35,145 nt of DNA from Bacteroidales bacterium (GCA_016928075.1 JAFGLJ010000001.1:1-35145), one strand, 5' to 3'. Positions 1 through 8,454 are shown, counted from the first letter of the stretch. Notes: a model not told the origin generated them from the sequence alone. Translations and numbers: made by a program.

Positions 1-104
1 AAGAACTTTTTAACAATAAAAACTTAATAAATAATCTGTCCGATGAAAACCAATTATCATTATGGGATTCTTAACCGGACACTAGTGTAATAAAATATTT
101 AAGT

Positions 105-1214
105 ATGGTAAGAACACTAATAGTATTACTTTTTATTCAACTATTTATCTTAATTGGTTGTAAACCGAAATTAGGAGACCCCTTACATGGCTTGATTATT
201 GGATCGAATGAGAAAGTTTGGAAAAATAAAGTAGATAGTAATATAATTAATTCAATATTCAAAGAATCTTCTTCAGATTGCCATTATGATACTTATATGA
301 TTATAGGGGAAGATACTATTGAAGTAAGTGTTGGTATAAATGACTATAGTCTATGTTTTGGCAAAATGCTGAAATATAAAATCTACATAGATTATGAAAT
401 GATACATGATACTATTCGAGGTCGTGTTTTGAGAAGGTATTCTTATCCAATAAAAGAGATTTATAAATCCTTTATCGATTTATATGGTTCTCCAACTTAT
501 ACGAAAAGAATTCCTGAGCATATGAGATCTTTGTATCACTTTCGCTATGAGTATCGATTATTTTATCCCCATATGCATGCTCTTGAAACTGAAAATATAC
601 CTGAAGATTCGATAGATCATATTGATTGGTTTGTCTCTTTCTGGGAATTTCCTAATCAAATAATTGAATTCCTTGTTGGAGAAGAGTATACTCTTTATGA
701 CTCTATTCCACGTATTAGTAGATCGCAAATAACTTATCTATATCGAGACTATCAGAAGGAATTAGAAACCTTAAAGGACTCTGTAATCAATTCTTATGAG
801 CCAAATGACTATCTGGAATTAACATTTAGTATGCCTGAAATAACTAGGAAAGGCTCATATGAAGGCCTTGACCGTACAGTTGTCTTTTATCTGAAATCCT
901 TGAAAAGAGCGAAAGATGTAGATTATAGAACAATCAGTAGTATAAAGTTCGATATATTAATGTTAGATTCATTTGGTGAAGAAATATTCAGATCAGAAGA
1001 TAATTCTGAAAGCTTTATCCGTGGAATTGAAGGAAATAAAATTTATAACTACACAACTTATAACAATAAAGGAATCGGTTACACTTTCACTTATGACTCT
1101 AATCATCCAGATGCACAAAAATTAGAAAGATTCTTAAGAGGTGGTTACTCCCCATGCATTGATTGGGAGATTACGGCAATTAAGTTCTCAGATGGTTTAA
1201 TTATTTATCAGTAA
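105..1214 (+). CDS. Orphan lipoprotein of unknown function
   Basis: I do not recognise the family. The 369-residue product opens with a hydrophobic stretch (residues 4-18) ending in a lipobox LIGC with the lipidated Cys at 19, so it should be an SPII-processed lipoprotein. The rest is a soluble region rich in aromatic and charged residues, with no motif I can name and no further membrane segment. The ATG at 105 is chosen because it places the lipobox at the right distance. The gene stands alone, followed by the terminator-like hairpin and 3' end of the oppositely oriented tRNA-Gln. It is visibly more AT-rich than its neighbours (13 of 60 bases are G/C at 241-300, against 32 of 60 at 4861-4920), which hints at recent acquisition. 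Coding status is likely; function is unknown. Confidence 0.75.
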   Translation: MVRTLIVLLFIQLFILIGCKPKLGDPLHGLIIGSNEKVWKNKVDSNIINSIFKESSSDCHYDTYMIIGEDTIEVSVGINDYSLCFGKMLKYKIYIDYEMIHDTIRGRVLRRYSYPIKEIYKSFIDLYGSPTYTKRIPEHMRSLYHFRYEYRLFYPHMHALETENIPEDSIDHIDWFVSFWEFPNQIIEFLVGEEYTLYDSIPRISRSQITYLYRDYQKELETLKDSVINSYEPNDYLELTFSMPEITRKGSYEGLDRTVVFYLKSLKRAKDVDYRTISSIKFDILMLDSFGEEIFRSEDNSESFIRGIEGNKIYNYTTYNNKGIGYTFTYDSNHPDAQKLERFLRGGYSPCIDWEITAIKFSDGLIIYQ

Positions 1215-1248
1215 AAGTTTCAGCATGGTTTCATCTTCCAATATTAAT

Positions 1249-1280
1249 AAAGCCCCAATATTATTATATATCAGGGCTTT
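1249..1280 (-). terminator. Hairpin downstream of tRNA-Gln
   Basis: AAAGCCC (1249-1255) and GGGCTTT (1274-1280) form a 7-bp perfect stem around an AT-rich 18-nt loop. On the minus strand it lies 12 nt past the tRNA CCA end and is followed by an AT-rich run. It could also serve the plus-strand lipoprotein gene, since the stem is symmetrical. Confidence 0.5.
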
Positions 1281-1292
1281 CATCGTTTTTGC

Positions 1293-1368
1293 TGGTTGAC
1301 CCGCCAGGGCTCGAACCTGGACTCTTCTGAACCAAAATCAGACGTGTTGCCAGTTACACCACGGGTCA
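1293..1368 (-). tRNA. tRNA-Gln (anticodon TTG)
   Basis: Read on the minus strand it folds as a full cloverleaf. The acceptor stem is TGACCCG/CGGGTCA (1362-1368 with 1297-1303), the D-arm is GTGT/ACAC, the anticodon stem is TCTGA/TCAGA around loop TTTTGGT, and the T-arm is CCAGG-TTCGAGC-CCTGG. The anticodon is TTG, decoding CAA, so glutamine. The discriminator is A and the CCA end is encoded (1293-1295). No intron or mismatch is seen. Confidence 0.95.
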
Positions 1369-1389
1369 ATCATACCTTATAAGGTGCTG

Positions 1390-1397
1390 CAAAAATA
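1390..1397 (-). promoter_or_regulatory. Bacteroidota -7 box for tRNA-Gln
   Basis: The minus-strand sequence TATTTTTG fits the TAnnTTTG -7 element and sits 21 nt upstream of the mature tRNA 5' end. A convincing TTTG -33 element at the usual spacing is not visible. A perfect 12-bp palindrome ACCTTATAAGGT (1374-1385) lies between box and tRNA. Confidence 0.45.
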
Positions 1398-1425
1398 GTA
1401 ATTTTTTAGTAAAGTCATTAAATGC

Positions 1426-1707
1426 CTATTCCAATTTACCGGATGGCTCGATAAGGCTTACCTTCTCCAAGCTCTGCTGATTATTATTAAACAGGTTTGG
1501 TTCTATTTCTTCGAAGAGGCTCGGCATGTCTTCATCAAACCGCTTCAGAATAGCATTCATTATTGTCTCCCTCAGGAAACGCGACTTATTTTTCACCCTG
1601 TACCGCTGGCAGTAAATATTTAAAGCCCGCATCTCACGGCTGTTAAACATCAGGGTAAGGCGAATGTTCCTTTTCAGTCTTTCCTCTTTTATCTTAAGTC
1701 GTCTCAA
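1426..1707 (-). CDS. Small ribbon-helix-helix-like protein
   Basis: This 93-residue basic protein has the layout of a ribbon-helix-helix DNA-binding fold: a short beta strand around residues 14-21 (NIRLTLMF), a helix around 22-37 and a second helix around 41-57 beginning KSRFLRE. An acidic tail follows. Ribbon-helix-helix proteins are usually dimeric repressors or antitoxins; no toxin partner is adjacent, so a stand-alone regulator is more likely. It lies on the same strand as the aldolase gene, but that gene's terminator lies between them, so it is probably transcribed separately. It ends 57 nt upstream of the tRNA-Gln. Function is inferred from the fold only. Confidence 0.65.
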   Translation of the reverse strand: MRRLKIKEERLKRNIRLTLMFNSREMRALNIYCQRYRVKNKSRFLRETIMNAILKRFDEDMPSLFEEIEPNLFNNNQQSLEKVSLIEPSGKLE

Positions 1708-1780
1708 TAGGGGCTTTAATGATACACCAGTATAAAATTATGATTTTAACGGCTTTATGTCACTTCAGATAAGAATACTT

Positions 1781-1822
1781 ATTAACAAAAAGAAAGCAGC
1801 CGGATCTTAATGATCTGGCTGC
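1781..1822 (-). terminator. Rho-independent terminator of the aldolase gene
   Basis: GCAGCCGGATC (1796-1806) pairs with GATCTGGCTGC (1812-1822), giving an 11-bp stem with one G-U pair and a 5-nt loop. On the minus strand it is followed by a T-rich run (TTTCTTTTTG). It lies 22 nt past the aldolase stop codon. This is the clearest intrinsic terminator in the window. Confidence 0.85.
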
Positions 1823-1844
1823 CTGCTTATTATGTATTTATAAC

Positions 1845-2921
1845 TTATAATATGCCCATGGCATTAAGGTCGTCGAAAGCTTCTTTCAGGCGTTCCACGA
1901 ATGCCAGCTCTCCCTTCCTGAGCCATGCCCTGGGATCATAGAATTTCTTGTTCGGTTTATCCTCACCTTCAGGATTGCCGATCTGTGACTGGAGGTATTC
2001 TCTTTTTTCATCGGCATACTGTTTCACTCCATACCAGAAAGCCCACTGCATGTCGGTATCAATATTCATTTTTACCGCACCGTATTCTATAGCCTCCTTA
2101 ATGAGGTGCTTCTCGGAGCCAGAACCACCATGGAAAACAAAATTCACAGGCTTATCTCCGGTGCCAAACTCTTTCTTTATATATTCCTGGCTGTTTTTAA
2201 GTATAATTGGCTTTAATTCAACGTTGCCCGGTTTGTATACTCCATGTATATTGCCAAATGCCGCTGCTATGGTGAAGTTCTTGCTTATTGCCGACAGTTC
2301 TCTGTATGCATAGGCCACCTCTTCAGGCTGGGTATAGAGACGTGAACTGGCTATACCTCCATGATCAACACCATCTTCTTCACCACCGGTCACTCCCAGT
2401 TCAATCTCAAGGGTCATACCAATCTTATCCATTCGTTCAAGATACTCCTTGCAGGTAGCAATATTTTCCTCTATGGGTTCTTCCGACAGGTCAAGCATAT
2501 GTGAACTGAAAAGTGGCTTTTCATTCATTGCGTAAAACTCCTCTCCTGCATCCAGCAGGCCATCAATCCATGGAAGTAATTTCCTGGCAGCATGATCGGT
2601 GTGCAGGATAACCGGCACGCCATAATATTCAGCAACATTATGAACGTGAAGTGCACCTGATATGGCACCGGCAATGGCTCCCATCTGGTCATCTGAACTG
2701 AGACCTTTTCCTGCAAAGAAATGGGCACCACCGTTTGAGAATTGAATTATTACCGGTGAATTTACATCCCTGGCTGTTTCAAGGACTGCATTAACCGAGT
2801 TTGTGCCTATGACATTGACGGCAGGAAGGGCAAAATTATTATCATTGGCATAATCAAGCAATTTCTTTACATCATCACCAAACAGTACGCCGGGCTCAAG
2901 TTTTAATTTTTTTGTTGTCAT
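1845..2921 (-). CDS. fbaA: Class II fructose-bisphosphate aldolase
   Basis: The 358-residue enzyme interconverts fructose-1,6-bisphosphate with dihydroxyacetone phosphate and glyceraldehyde-3-phosphate in cytosolic glycolysis and gluconeogenesis. The zinc-dependent class II signature HTDHAA places Asp109 and His110 where the E. coli-type (class IIA) enzyme has its catalytic Asp and first zinc ligand. Further zinc/phosphate motifs follow: the NIHG segment with the second His, FHGGSGS with the third His and phosphate-binding loop, and the NIDTDMQ segment. Length matches class IIA enzymes. The gene has its own -7 promoter box and a strong terminator, so it is monocistronic. It is divergent from the tolC-like gene. 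Nothing unusual is seen. Confidence 0.96.
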   Translation of the reverse strand: MTTKKLKLEPGVLFGDDVKKLLDYANDNNFALPAVNVIGTNSVNAVLETARDVNSPVIIQFSNGGAHFFAGKGLSSDDQMGAIAGAISGALHVHNVAEYYGVPVILHTDHAARKLLPWIDGLLDAGEEFYAMNEKPLFSSHMLDLSEEPIEENIATCKEYLERMDKIGMTLEIELGVTGGEEDGVDHGGIASSRLYTQPEEVAYAYRELSAISKNFTIAAAFGNIHGVYKPGNVELKPIILKNSQEYIKKEFGTGDKPVNFVFHGGSGSEKHLIKEAIEYGAVKMNIDTDMQWAFWYGVKQYADEKREYLQSQIGNPEGEDKPNKKFYDPRAWLRKGELAFVERLKEAFDDLNAMGIL

Positions 2922-2946
2922 AAATCTGATTTTTTCGTATGATATA

Positions 2947-2954
2947 CAAATATA
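2947..2954 (-). promoter_or_regulatory. -7 box of the aldolase gene
   Basis: The minus-strand TATATTTG matches TAnnTTTG exactly, 25 nt before the aldolase start codon. No TTTG at the 19-21 nt spacing is seen upstream, so recognition may rest on the -7 box alone. Confidence 0.5.
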
Positions 2955-3089
2955 CGTAATTGATAGTTTAATATTTACTTACAACGGGTCAAAATATACT
3001 TCTTAACAAATGAAAACGGAAAAATAATCATCTGATTAAGCATAATAATTATCTTAGTGGCTTGAATCGCAAACAATTTATATTTTGGA

Positions 3090-4460
3090 ATGAGAAAAAT
3101 TGCATTATTAATTATTATTATTACCGGTATCGGATTCAACCTTGCCGGCCAGGACAAGTACTGGACCCTTGAAGAATGCATAAATCATGCGGTTGAAAAT
3201 AATATTATAATCAAGCAGCAGGAACTGCAAACGCGGTATCAGGAAAACACCCTGGAGCAATCAAAACTGGGACTTCTTCCTTCACTTAACGGGACAGCAA
3301 CAAACAACTGGTCGTTTGGAAGGGCTTTGGATGAAACCACATACCAGTTCACTGAAGAGGAAAATGTCAGGTCAAATTCATTTTTCGCCAGTGCAGGACT
3401 AACATTATTTAACGGACTGCAGAATTACAATACCATAATAAGAAACAGGTATAATGTTGATGCCAGCTTCCAGGACCTGCAGAACATTAAAGACGATATT
3501 TCACTGAATGTTGCCCTGGCATACCTTCAGATCCTGCTTAACAAGGAACTGGTTACAGTTACCGAAAACCAGCTGCAGACGACAAGGGAACAGATTGAGA
3601 AAACACGTAAGATGGTTGAGGCAGGAAGCCTGCCACGTGGAAATCTGCTCGAAATACAGGCGCAGGCAGCCAGGGAAGAACTACAGCTTATCAATATGGA
3701 AAACCAGCTAGACCTGTCATATCTTAATATTGTTCAGCTTCTTGAACTGGATTCTGTTGCAGGCTTTGAGATAATAGTACCCGATATTGTCATCACCCAA
3801 ACCGGTATAATAACGGAAAACGTTGTTGATATTTATAATACTGCAAGGCTATTAAGACCCGAAGTGAAAAGTGCTGAACTTAAACTTAAAAGTGCCGAGT
3901 ACGACCTTAAGATTGCAAAGGGGGCCAGAAGTCCGCGCCTGAGCATGAACACCACTTTCAGCACAGGGTATTCTTCAATAAGGCAGAAAATTCTGGGTAT
4001 TGATCCGCTGGAAGGTATACTGTACGGTGAATATCCTTTTGCAGACCAATTAAATGACAATATTAACTATGGCATTGGGCTCTCGCTTAACATACCGGTT
4101 TTTAACGGGTGGCAGGTCAATACCGGCATCAGTAATTCAAAAATAAATATCCAGAACAGCCAGTACAGCCTTGAGAACACCAGGAAACAATTATACAAGG
4201 ATATACAACAGGCATATGCTGATGCACAGGCAAGCCTGAAATCATATATCGCAAGCCAGAAAGCCGTTGAGTCAATGCAGGAATCATTCAGGTACACTGA
4301 ACAGAGATTCGATGTGGGAATGGTTACTCCTGTAGAGTACAACACAGCCAAGGCCCAGTTATTGAATGCCGAGTCGGAACTTGCACAGTCGAAGTACGAA
4401 TATATTTTCAAGATCAAGGTTCTCGACTTCTATAAAGGTTTGCCACTCAAGCTCAATTGA
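3090..4460 (+). CDS. TolC-family outer membrane efflux protein
   Basis: The 456-residue product has an N-terminal signal peptide (MRKIALL followed by isoleucines, cleavage near residue 20). It is followed by the duplicated helical/strand architecture of the OEP/TolC family: long amphipathic helices rich in Q, E, K and A around 150-215 and 360-440, with strand regions between (for example NWSFGRALDET and YSSIRQK). TolC proteins form trimeric outer-membrane channels for tripartite exporters. The macA-like adaptor follows 46 nt later and should be its partner. No inner-membrane pump is encoded in the window. The start is the ATG that begins the signal peptide. Substrate cannot be inferred. Confidence 0.9.
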   Translation: MRKIALLIIIITGIGFNLAGQDKYWTLEECINHAVENNIIIKQQELQTRYQENTLEQSKLGLLPSLNGTATNNWSFGRALDETTYQFTEEENVRSNSFFASAGLTLFNGLQNYNTIIRNRYNVDASFQDLQNIKDDISLNVALAYLQILLNKELVTVTENQLQTTREQIEKTRKMVEAGSLPRGNLLEIQAQAAREELQLINMENQLDLSYLNIVQLLELDSVAGFEIIVPDIVITQTGIITENVVDIYNTARLLRPEVKSAELKLKSAEYDLKIAKGARSPRLSMNTTFSTGYSSIRQKILGIDPLEGILYGEYPFADQLNDNINYGIGLSLNIPVFNGWQVNTGISNSKINIQNSQYSLENTRKQLYKDIQQAYADAQASLKSYIASQKAVESMQESFRYTEQRFDVGMVTPVEYNTAKAQLLNAESELAQSKYEYIFKIKVLDFYKGLPLKLN

Positions 4461-4506
4461 ATCAGGAAATAATTATGAATAATGAATAAACTTAACCCGG
4501 AATAAA

Positions 4507-5769
4507 ATGAAATCGAATAATCTTTTAAAGATACTGGCCATAGTAGTGGTGTTGCTTTTTGTTTTTGCCATTATTGGTAGAAAACTGGGATGGTTCGGTA
4601 AAGAACTTATGGTAAAGGTGGCCGTTGAAAAAGCAGAGAAGCGCACCATTGTTGAAATGATCACGGCAAATGGAAAAATACAACCTGAAAAAGAAGTTAA
4701 GATAAGCCCGGATGTTTCAGGTGAAATCGTTCTGCTCAATGTAGAGGAAGGTGATTATGTTAACCAGGGAGACCTTTTGTTCAAGATCAAGCCTGACACA
4801 TATATCTCTATGAGAGACCGGGCACAGGCAGCACTCGAATCGGCAAAAGCACGACTGGCACAGGCCAGGGCGCAGTTCATACAGTCAGAGCTGGCCTTTG
4901 AAAGAAGCAAACAGCTCTATGAAGAAGAAACAATATCACAATCTGAATATGAACAGGCAGAAGCTTCATACAAGGTGGCACAGGCCGAGGTTGAAGCAGC
5001 TGAATTCTCAGTCAAGAGCGCTGAAGCATCACTGAGAGAAGCGAATGAAGCACTGGTCAAAACCACCGTTTATGCCCCCATGTCAGGAACTATATCATCA
5101 TTGCTGGTGGAACAGGGAGAAAGGGTTGTCGGAACAGAAATGATGACCGGCACCGAGGTCCTGAGAATAGCCGACCTCTCCAGGATGGAAGCCCAGGTGG
5201 AAGTGAATGAGAATGATATTATAAAAGTCAGTCTTAACGATACTGCATTAATAGATGTTGATGCATATCTCGATCACACTTTTAAGGGCGTGGTGACTGA
5301 AATTGCCAACTCGGCAAAAACGACGGGTGTGTCAGCCGACCAAGTGACTACTTTTGATGTTAAAATATTCATCCTGCCAGAGAGTTACAGCAACATGATG
5401 GATCAGAAAGGTAATAACCCTTTCAGGCCGGGAATGTCAACCACGGTTGATATACAAACCGAAACAAAGCATGATATAGTAACCGTGCCCATACAATCGG
5501 TAACAACGAGAATCGACTCAACAGAGGTAGCATCAACACTGGCGGATGAGGAGGAAAAGACTATTGTATTTGTATCAGACGGAACATATGCCCTGGCCAG
5601 GGAAGTTAAGACAGGTATACAGGATAATAATTTTATAGAAATATTATCAGGCATAGATGAAAATACCGAGGTGGTGAGTGCACCCTACAGTGCAATCAGT
5701 GACAAGCTCGCTGACAGTACACTTATTGAGATCCTTTCAAAGGATAAGTTGTTTGAAACAGAAAAATGA
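4507..5769 (+). CDS. MacA/HlyD-type periplasmic adaptor protein
   Basis: The 420-residue membrane-fusion protein bridges an inner-membrane transporter to a TolC channel. Residues 8-24 are a membrane anchor. Residues about 64-95 form the first lipoyl half (PDVSGEIVLLNVEEGD), residues about 103-184 are a long Ala/Glu/Arg-rich coiled-coil hairpin, and residues about 188-212 complete the lipoyl domain (APMSGTISSLLVEQGE). Beta-barrel and membrane-proximal domains follow. The layout is closest to MacA, which normally works with the ABC permease MacB, but no such gene follows. Instead the stop codon overlaps the tsaB start (ATGA, 5766-5769). The pump must lie elsewhere or be shared. Confidence 0.9.
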   Translation: MKSNNLLKILAIVVVLLFVFAIIGRKLGWFGKELMVKVAVEKAEKRTIVEMITANGKIQPEKEVKISPDVSGEIVLLNVEEGDYVNQGDLLFKIKPDTYISMRDRAQAALESAKARLAQARAQFIQSELAFERSKQLYEEETISQSEYEQAEASYKVAQAEVEAAEFSVKSAEASLREANEALVKTTVYAPMSGTISSLLVEQGERVVGTEMMTGTEVLRIADLSRMEAQVEVNENDIIKVSLNDTALIDVDAYLDHTFKGVVTEIANSAKTTGVSADQVTTFDVKIFILPESYSNMMDQKGNNPFRPGMSTTVDIQTETKHDIVTVPIQSVTTRIDSTEVASTLADEEEKTIVFVSDGTYALAREVKTGIQDNNFIEILSGIDENTEVVSAPYSAISDKLADSTLIEILSKDKLFETEK

Positions 5770-6473
5770 TCAACGGTATGATTTTATGTATCGAGACGGC
5801 AACAAAAATCTGTTCTGTAGCATTATGCCATAATGGTGATCTTATAGTAAAAAAAGAAAGCTCTGAAGAAAAATCACATGCTGCATTACTCACAGTATTT
5901 ATAGAAGATATCCTCAAGCGTGCAGGGATAAAGGCAGCCAGTCTTGATGCTGTGGCCGTGAGCAAAGGTCCCGGATCATATACGGGTTTAAGAATAGGAG
6001 TATCAGCAGCGAAGGGGATTGCCTATGCCGCTGAAATACCGCTTATAGCAGTACCCACTCCAGAGCTCATGTATCACGGTGTCAGGGCATCAGGTGAATA
6101 TGACTATTACTGCCCCATGATCGATGCCAGGAGGATGGAAGTATACACCGCCGTTTACGATAATAAAGGGAATGAAATAAAAAGCATCAGCGCTGAAATA
6201 GTCAGAGAAAATACGTTCGATGACATCCTCAGCAGGGGCAGAGTACTTTTTTTTGGTGACGGTGCCGAAAAATGCAGCAAGATAGTTAACCATCCATCCG
6301 CCTTTTTTAATGAGTCATTTCGCATTTCATCTGAATATATGTGTAAACCCGCCCTTGAAGCTTTTAATAATAAGAATTTCGAAGATGTTGCATATTTCGA
6401 GCCTTTTTATCTTAAAGACTTCATAGCAACTATACCGAAAAGGAATATACTTGGCCGTGACAGACAATTATGA
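5766..6473 (+). CDS. tsaB: TsaB, tRNA t6A37 threonylcarbamoyladenosine complex subunit
   Basis: TsaB is the non-catalytic scaffold that joins TsaD and TsaE in making the universal t6A modification at position 37 of ANN-decoding tRNAs. The product shows the ASKHA-fold N-terminus (ILCIETATKICSVAL), the family signature GPGSYTGLRIG and the usual length of about 230 residues. The chosen ATG at 5766 overlaps the preceding stop codon as ATGA, which suggests translational coupling. An in-frame ATG at 5778 (MILCIETAT) is an equally plausible start and would match many homologues. The C-terminus after the TsaD-interaction core is short. Pairing with efflux genes is probably organisational rather than functional. 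Confidence 0.93.
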   Translation: MINGMILCIETATKICSVALCHNGDLIVKKESSEEKSHAALLTVFIEDILKRAGIKAASLDAVAVSKGPGSYTGLRIGVSAAKGIAYAAEIPLIAVPTPELMYHGVRASGEYDYYCPMIDARRMEVYTAVYDNKGNEIKSISAEIVRENTFDDILSRGRVLFFGDGAEKCSKIVNHPSAFFNESFRISSEYMCKPALEAFNNKNFEDVAYFEPFYLKDFIATIPKRNILGRDRQL

Positions 6474-6491
6474 GCCTAATATTATCATTTC

Positions 6492-6522
6492 TTTAAGACT
6501 TAATTTCTTATTGGTATATTTG
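6492..6522 (+). promoter_or_regulatory. Promoter of efp
   Basis: TTTA (6492-6495), 19 nt, then TATATTTG (6515-6522) matches the Bacteroidota -33/-7 pattern (TTTG-N19-TAnnTTTG) with one mismatch in the -33 box. Initiation would fall about 65-70 nt before the efp start codon. Confidence 0.6.
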
Positions 6523-6596
6523 TAAAGGATTTTGAGTGTCATAAATAAATAAAGATCCTCATAATTCTTATTCATTCAGGTAACAATATTATATAT

Positions 6597-7163
6597 ATGG
6601 CAAATACTGCGGATTTCAGGAACGGGATGGTCATCGAATTTAACAATGACCTTTATACAATAGTACAATTTCAACATGTAAAACCAGGTAAGGGGGCAGC
6701 ATTTGTAAGGACAAAATTAAAAAGTGTCATCAGCGGTAAGGTTATTGAGAACACATTCTCCTCAGGATCAAAAGTTAATGAAGCAAGGGTGGAAAGAAGG
6801 CCATACCAGTATCTTTATAAAGACGAGATGGAATTTGTTTTCATGCATACCCAGACCTTTGAACAAATAAATGTCAGCGAGCACCTGATAGAAAATTCTG
6901 ATCTTCTCAAGGAAGGGCAGGAAGTGGAGGTTATAGTACACGCCGATACAGAAAATATTCTCTTTATTGAATTACCCCAGTTCGTGGTAATGGAGGTGAC
7001 CTATACCGAACCCGGCGTTAAAGGCGATACTGCCACAAACACCCTTAAGCAGGCTACAATAGAAACAGGCAGTACCGTAATGGTGCCGCTATTTATCAGC
7101 ACCGGTGAAAAGATCAAGGTTGATACAAGGGATAAATCCTATGTTGAAAGAGTAAAAGAATAA
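6597..7163 (+). CDS. efp: Translation elongation factor P
   Basis: EF-P binds between the P and E sites of the ribosome and relieves stalling at polyproline stretches. The 188-residue product has the standard three-domain length. The loop [10 protein letters not shown] carries the conserved lysine at residue 32, the position modified in many bacteria (Lys34 in E. coli). The C-terminal segment ([16 protein letters not shown], then [18 protein letters not shown]) is the EF-P signature region. No lysine-modifying enzyme (EpmA/EpmB) is nearby. The gene has its own promoter, and the SpoIIE phosphatase gene follows 8 nt after the stop, so the two are likely co-transcribed. Confidence 0.97.
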   Translation: MANTADFRNGMVIEFNNDLYTIVQFQHVKPGKGAAFVRTKLKSVISGKVIENTFSSGSKVNEARVERRPYQYLYKDEMEFVFMHTQTFEQINVSEHLIENSDLLKEGQEVEVIVHADTENILFIELPQFVVMEVTYTEPGVKGDTATNTLKQATIETGSTVMVPLFISTGEKIKVDTRDKSYVERVKE

Positions 7164-7171
7164 AATTTATC

Positions 7172-8404
7172 ATGGCCCGTAAACTTTCCAGGAACAGACT
7201 GCAGATGTCCAGATATAAGCTGGATTCCCTCCTGGATATTACAAAGGCAATAAATGCGAACCTCATTCCTGAGGAATTACTCGGCAAGTATGAATCCATC
7301 CTCAGGGATGAGCTGAATATCGGTAAGATTTTCATTCTTTTCAAGGAAAAGAACAGGTGGATTTGCCTGCTTAATGCCGGCTTCCCGGTAAAAATGGAAG
7401 ATACTATAGATCCCGAGACACAGCTCGCAGACATCAGGGAAACGAAAAAAGTATCAGTATCGGATGACTTCGGCATTCCCTGTGTTGATCTGATATTTCC
7501 GGTTTTCAATAATAATAAACCAATATCATATATATTTATAGGTGACATTGAAGAAGAAGGGGAAGGGATGAGCCCAGTGCTTAAACATCTTCACTTTATA
7601 CAGACTATCTCCAACATTATAATTGTGGCAATTGAGAATATCAAGCTCTTCCAGGAGAGCCTCCGGCAGGAGTCCATCAAGAAAGAGCTTGAACTGGCAG
7701 CAAGGATGCAGACTATGCTGATTCCCGATAATGACTCTCTTCCACGTAACGATAAAATATATGTTTCAGGTTATTACCATCCTCACTTTGAAATCGGAGG
7801 CGATTATTACGATTGCATAAAGTTATCAGACAATATTACGGGATTATGCATAGCTGATGTATCTGGCAAGGGTATTTCAGCAGCCCTCCTCATGTCGAAT
7901 TTCCAGGCAACCTTGAGGGCTCTTTTCTCTGCCGACATGGACCTGCAGATACTTATCAGGAAGTTAAATGAAACAGTTATAACGAATGCTTCCGGGGAGA
8001 AATTCATCACATTTTTTGTGGCCCGGTATAACCATGATACAAAAGAAATAGAGTATATCAATGCTGCACATAATGCCCCTGTCCTTTACGATACCAAAGA
8101 TGGTACAATACAATACCTTATAGCCAAATGTGTAGGTATAGGAATGCTTGATAAAATGCCTCCCATAGAAAATACAATAATTACCTTAAAGCATCCTTCA
8201 AAGATTTTTTGCTTTACTGATGGCCTTTCAGAAATAAAAGATGATAATGGGAAAGACATAGGGACAAAGCCCATAGAGAGGCATATTGCCAACAAGGATA
8301 CGGTAGATGAAAATATCAGTGCGCTGATCAGGGAACTGGGCATACCCGATGATAATCCCAATCTTTTTGATGATGTGTCAATTCTGGCTGCTAATTTTTA
8401 TTAG
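7172..8404 (+). CDS. PP2C-type SpoIIE/RsbU-family serine phosphatase with N-terminal GAF-like domain
   Basis: The 410-residue protein combines an N-terminal sensory region (about 15-150, GAF-like by length and pattern), a linker helix with LELAARMQTMLIP (the RsbU-type switch helix) and a C-terminal PP2C/SpoIIE catalytic domain. Metal-binding and core motifs are present: GGDYYD, IADVSGKG, FITFFVARY, NAAHNAP, FTDGLSE and the final DDVSIL. It should therefore be an active Mn/Mg-dependent phosphatase, usually acting on a phosphorylated STAS-domain anti-anti-sigma factor. No partner kinase or STAS antagonist is adjacent; the SpoIIAA-like protein at 34172 is distant and lacks a clear phospho-acceptor motif. 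It is probably co-transcribed with efp. Substrate is unknown. Confidence 0.92.
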   Translation: MARKLSRNRLQMSRYKLDSLLDITKAINANLIPEELLGKYESILRDELNIGKIFILFKEKNRWICLLNAGFPVKMEDTIDPETQLADIRETKKVSVSDDFGIPCVDLIFPVFNNNKPISYIFIGDIEEEGEGMSPVLKHLHFIQTISNIIIVAIENIKLFQESLRQESIKKELELAARMQTMLIPDNDSLPRNDKIYVSGYYHPHFEIGGDYYDCIKLSDNITGLCIADVSGKGISAALLMSNFQATLRALFSADMDLQILIRKLNETVITNASGEKFITFFVARYNHDTKEIEYINAAHNAPVLYDTKDGTIQYLIAKCVGIGMLDKMPPIENTIITLKHPSKIFCFTDGLSEIKDDNGKDIGTKPIERHIANKDTVDENISALIRELGIPDDNPNLFDDVSILAANFY

Positions 8405-8418
8405 AGGTACCTGAGAAT

Positions 8419-8454
8419 TGTTTAATTGTTGAACTGTGTAATTGTTGAATCGGG
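8419..8454 (+). repeat. Intergenic repeat, 16-nt tandem units, copy 1
   Basis: Two tandem units, TGTTTAATTGTTGAAC (8419-8434) and TGTGTAATTGTTGAAT (8435-8450), end in CGGG (8451-8454). The element sits between the convergent phosphatase and tyrS genes. Reverse-complement relatives lie at 23566-23600 and 29420-29453. Confidence 0.7.

Noticed and set aside
43..90. 15-codon open frame at the left edge
   Set aside because: Too short, no family resemblance, and bounded by in-frame stops; more likely non-coding or a chance frame.
3081..3088. TATTTTGG as the -7 box of the tolC-like gene
   Set aside because: It ends 1 nt before the start codon that begins an obvious signal peptide, so a transcript would start inside the coding region; it does not match TAnnTTTG exactly.
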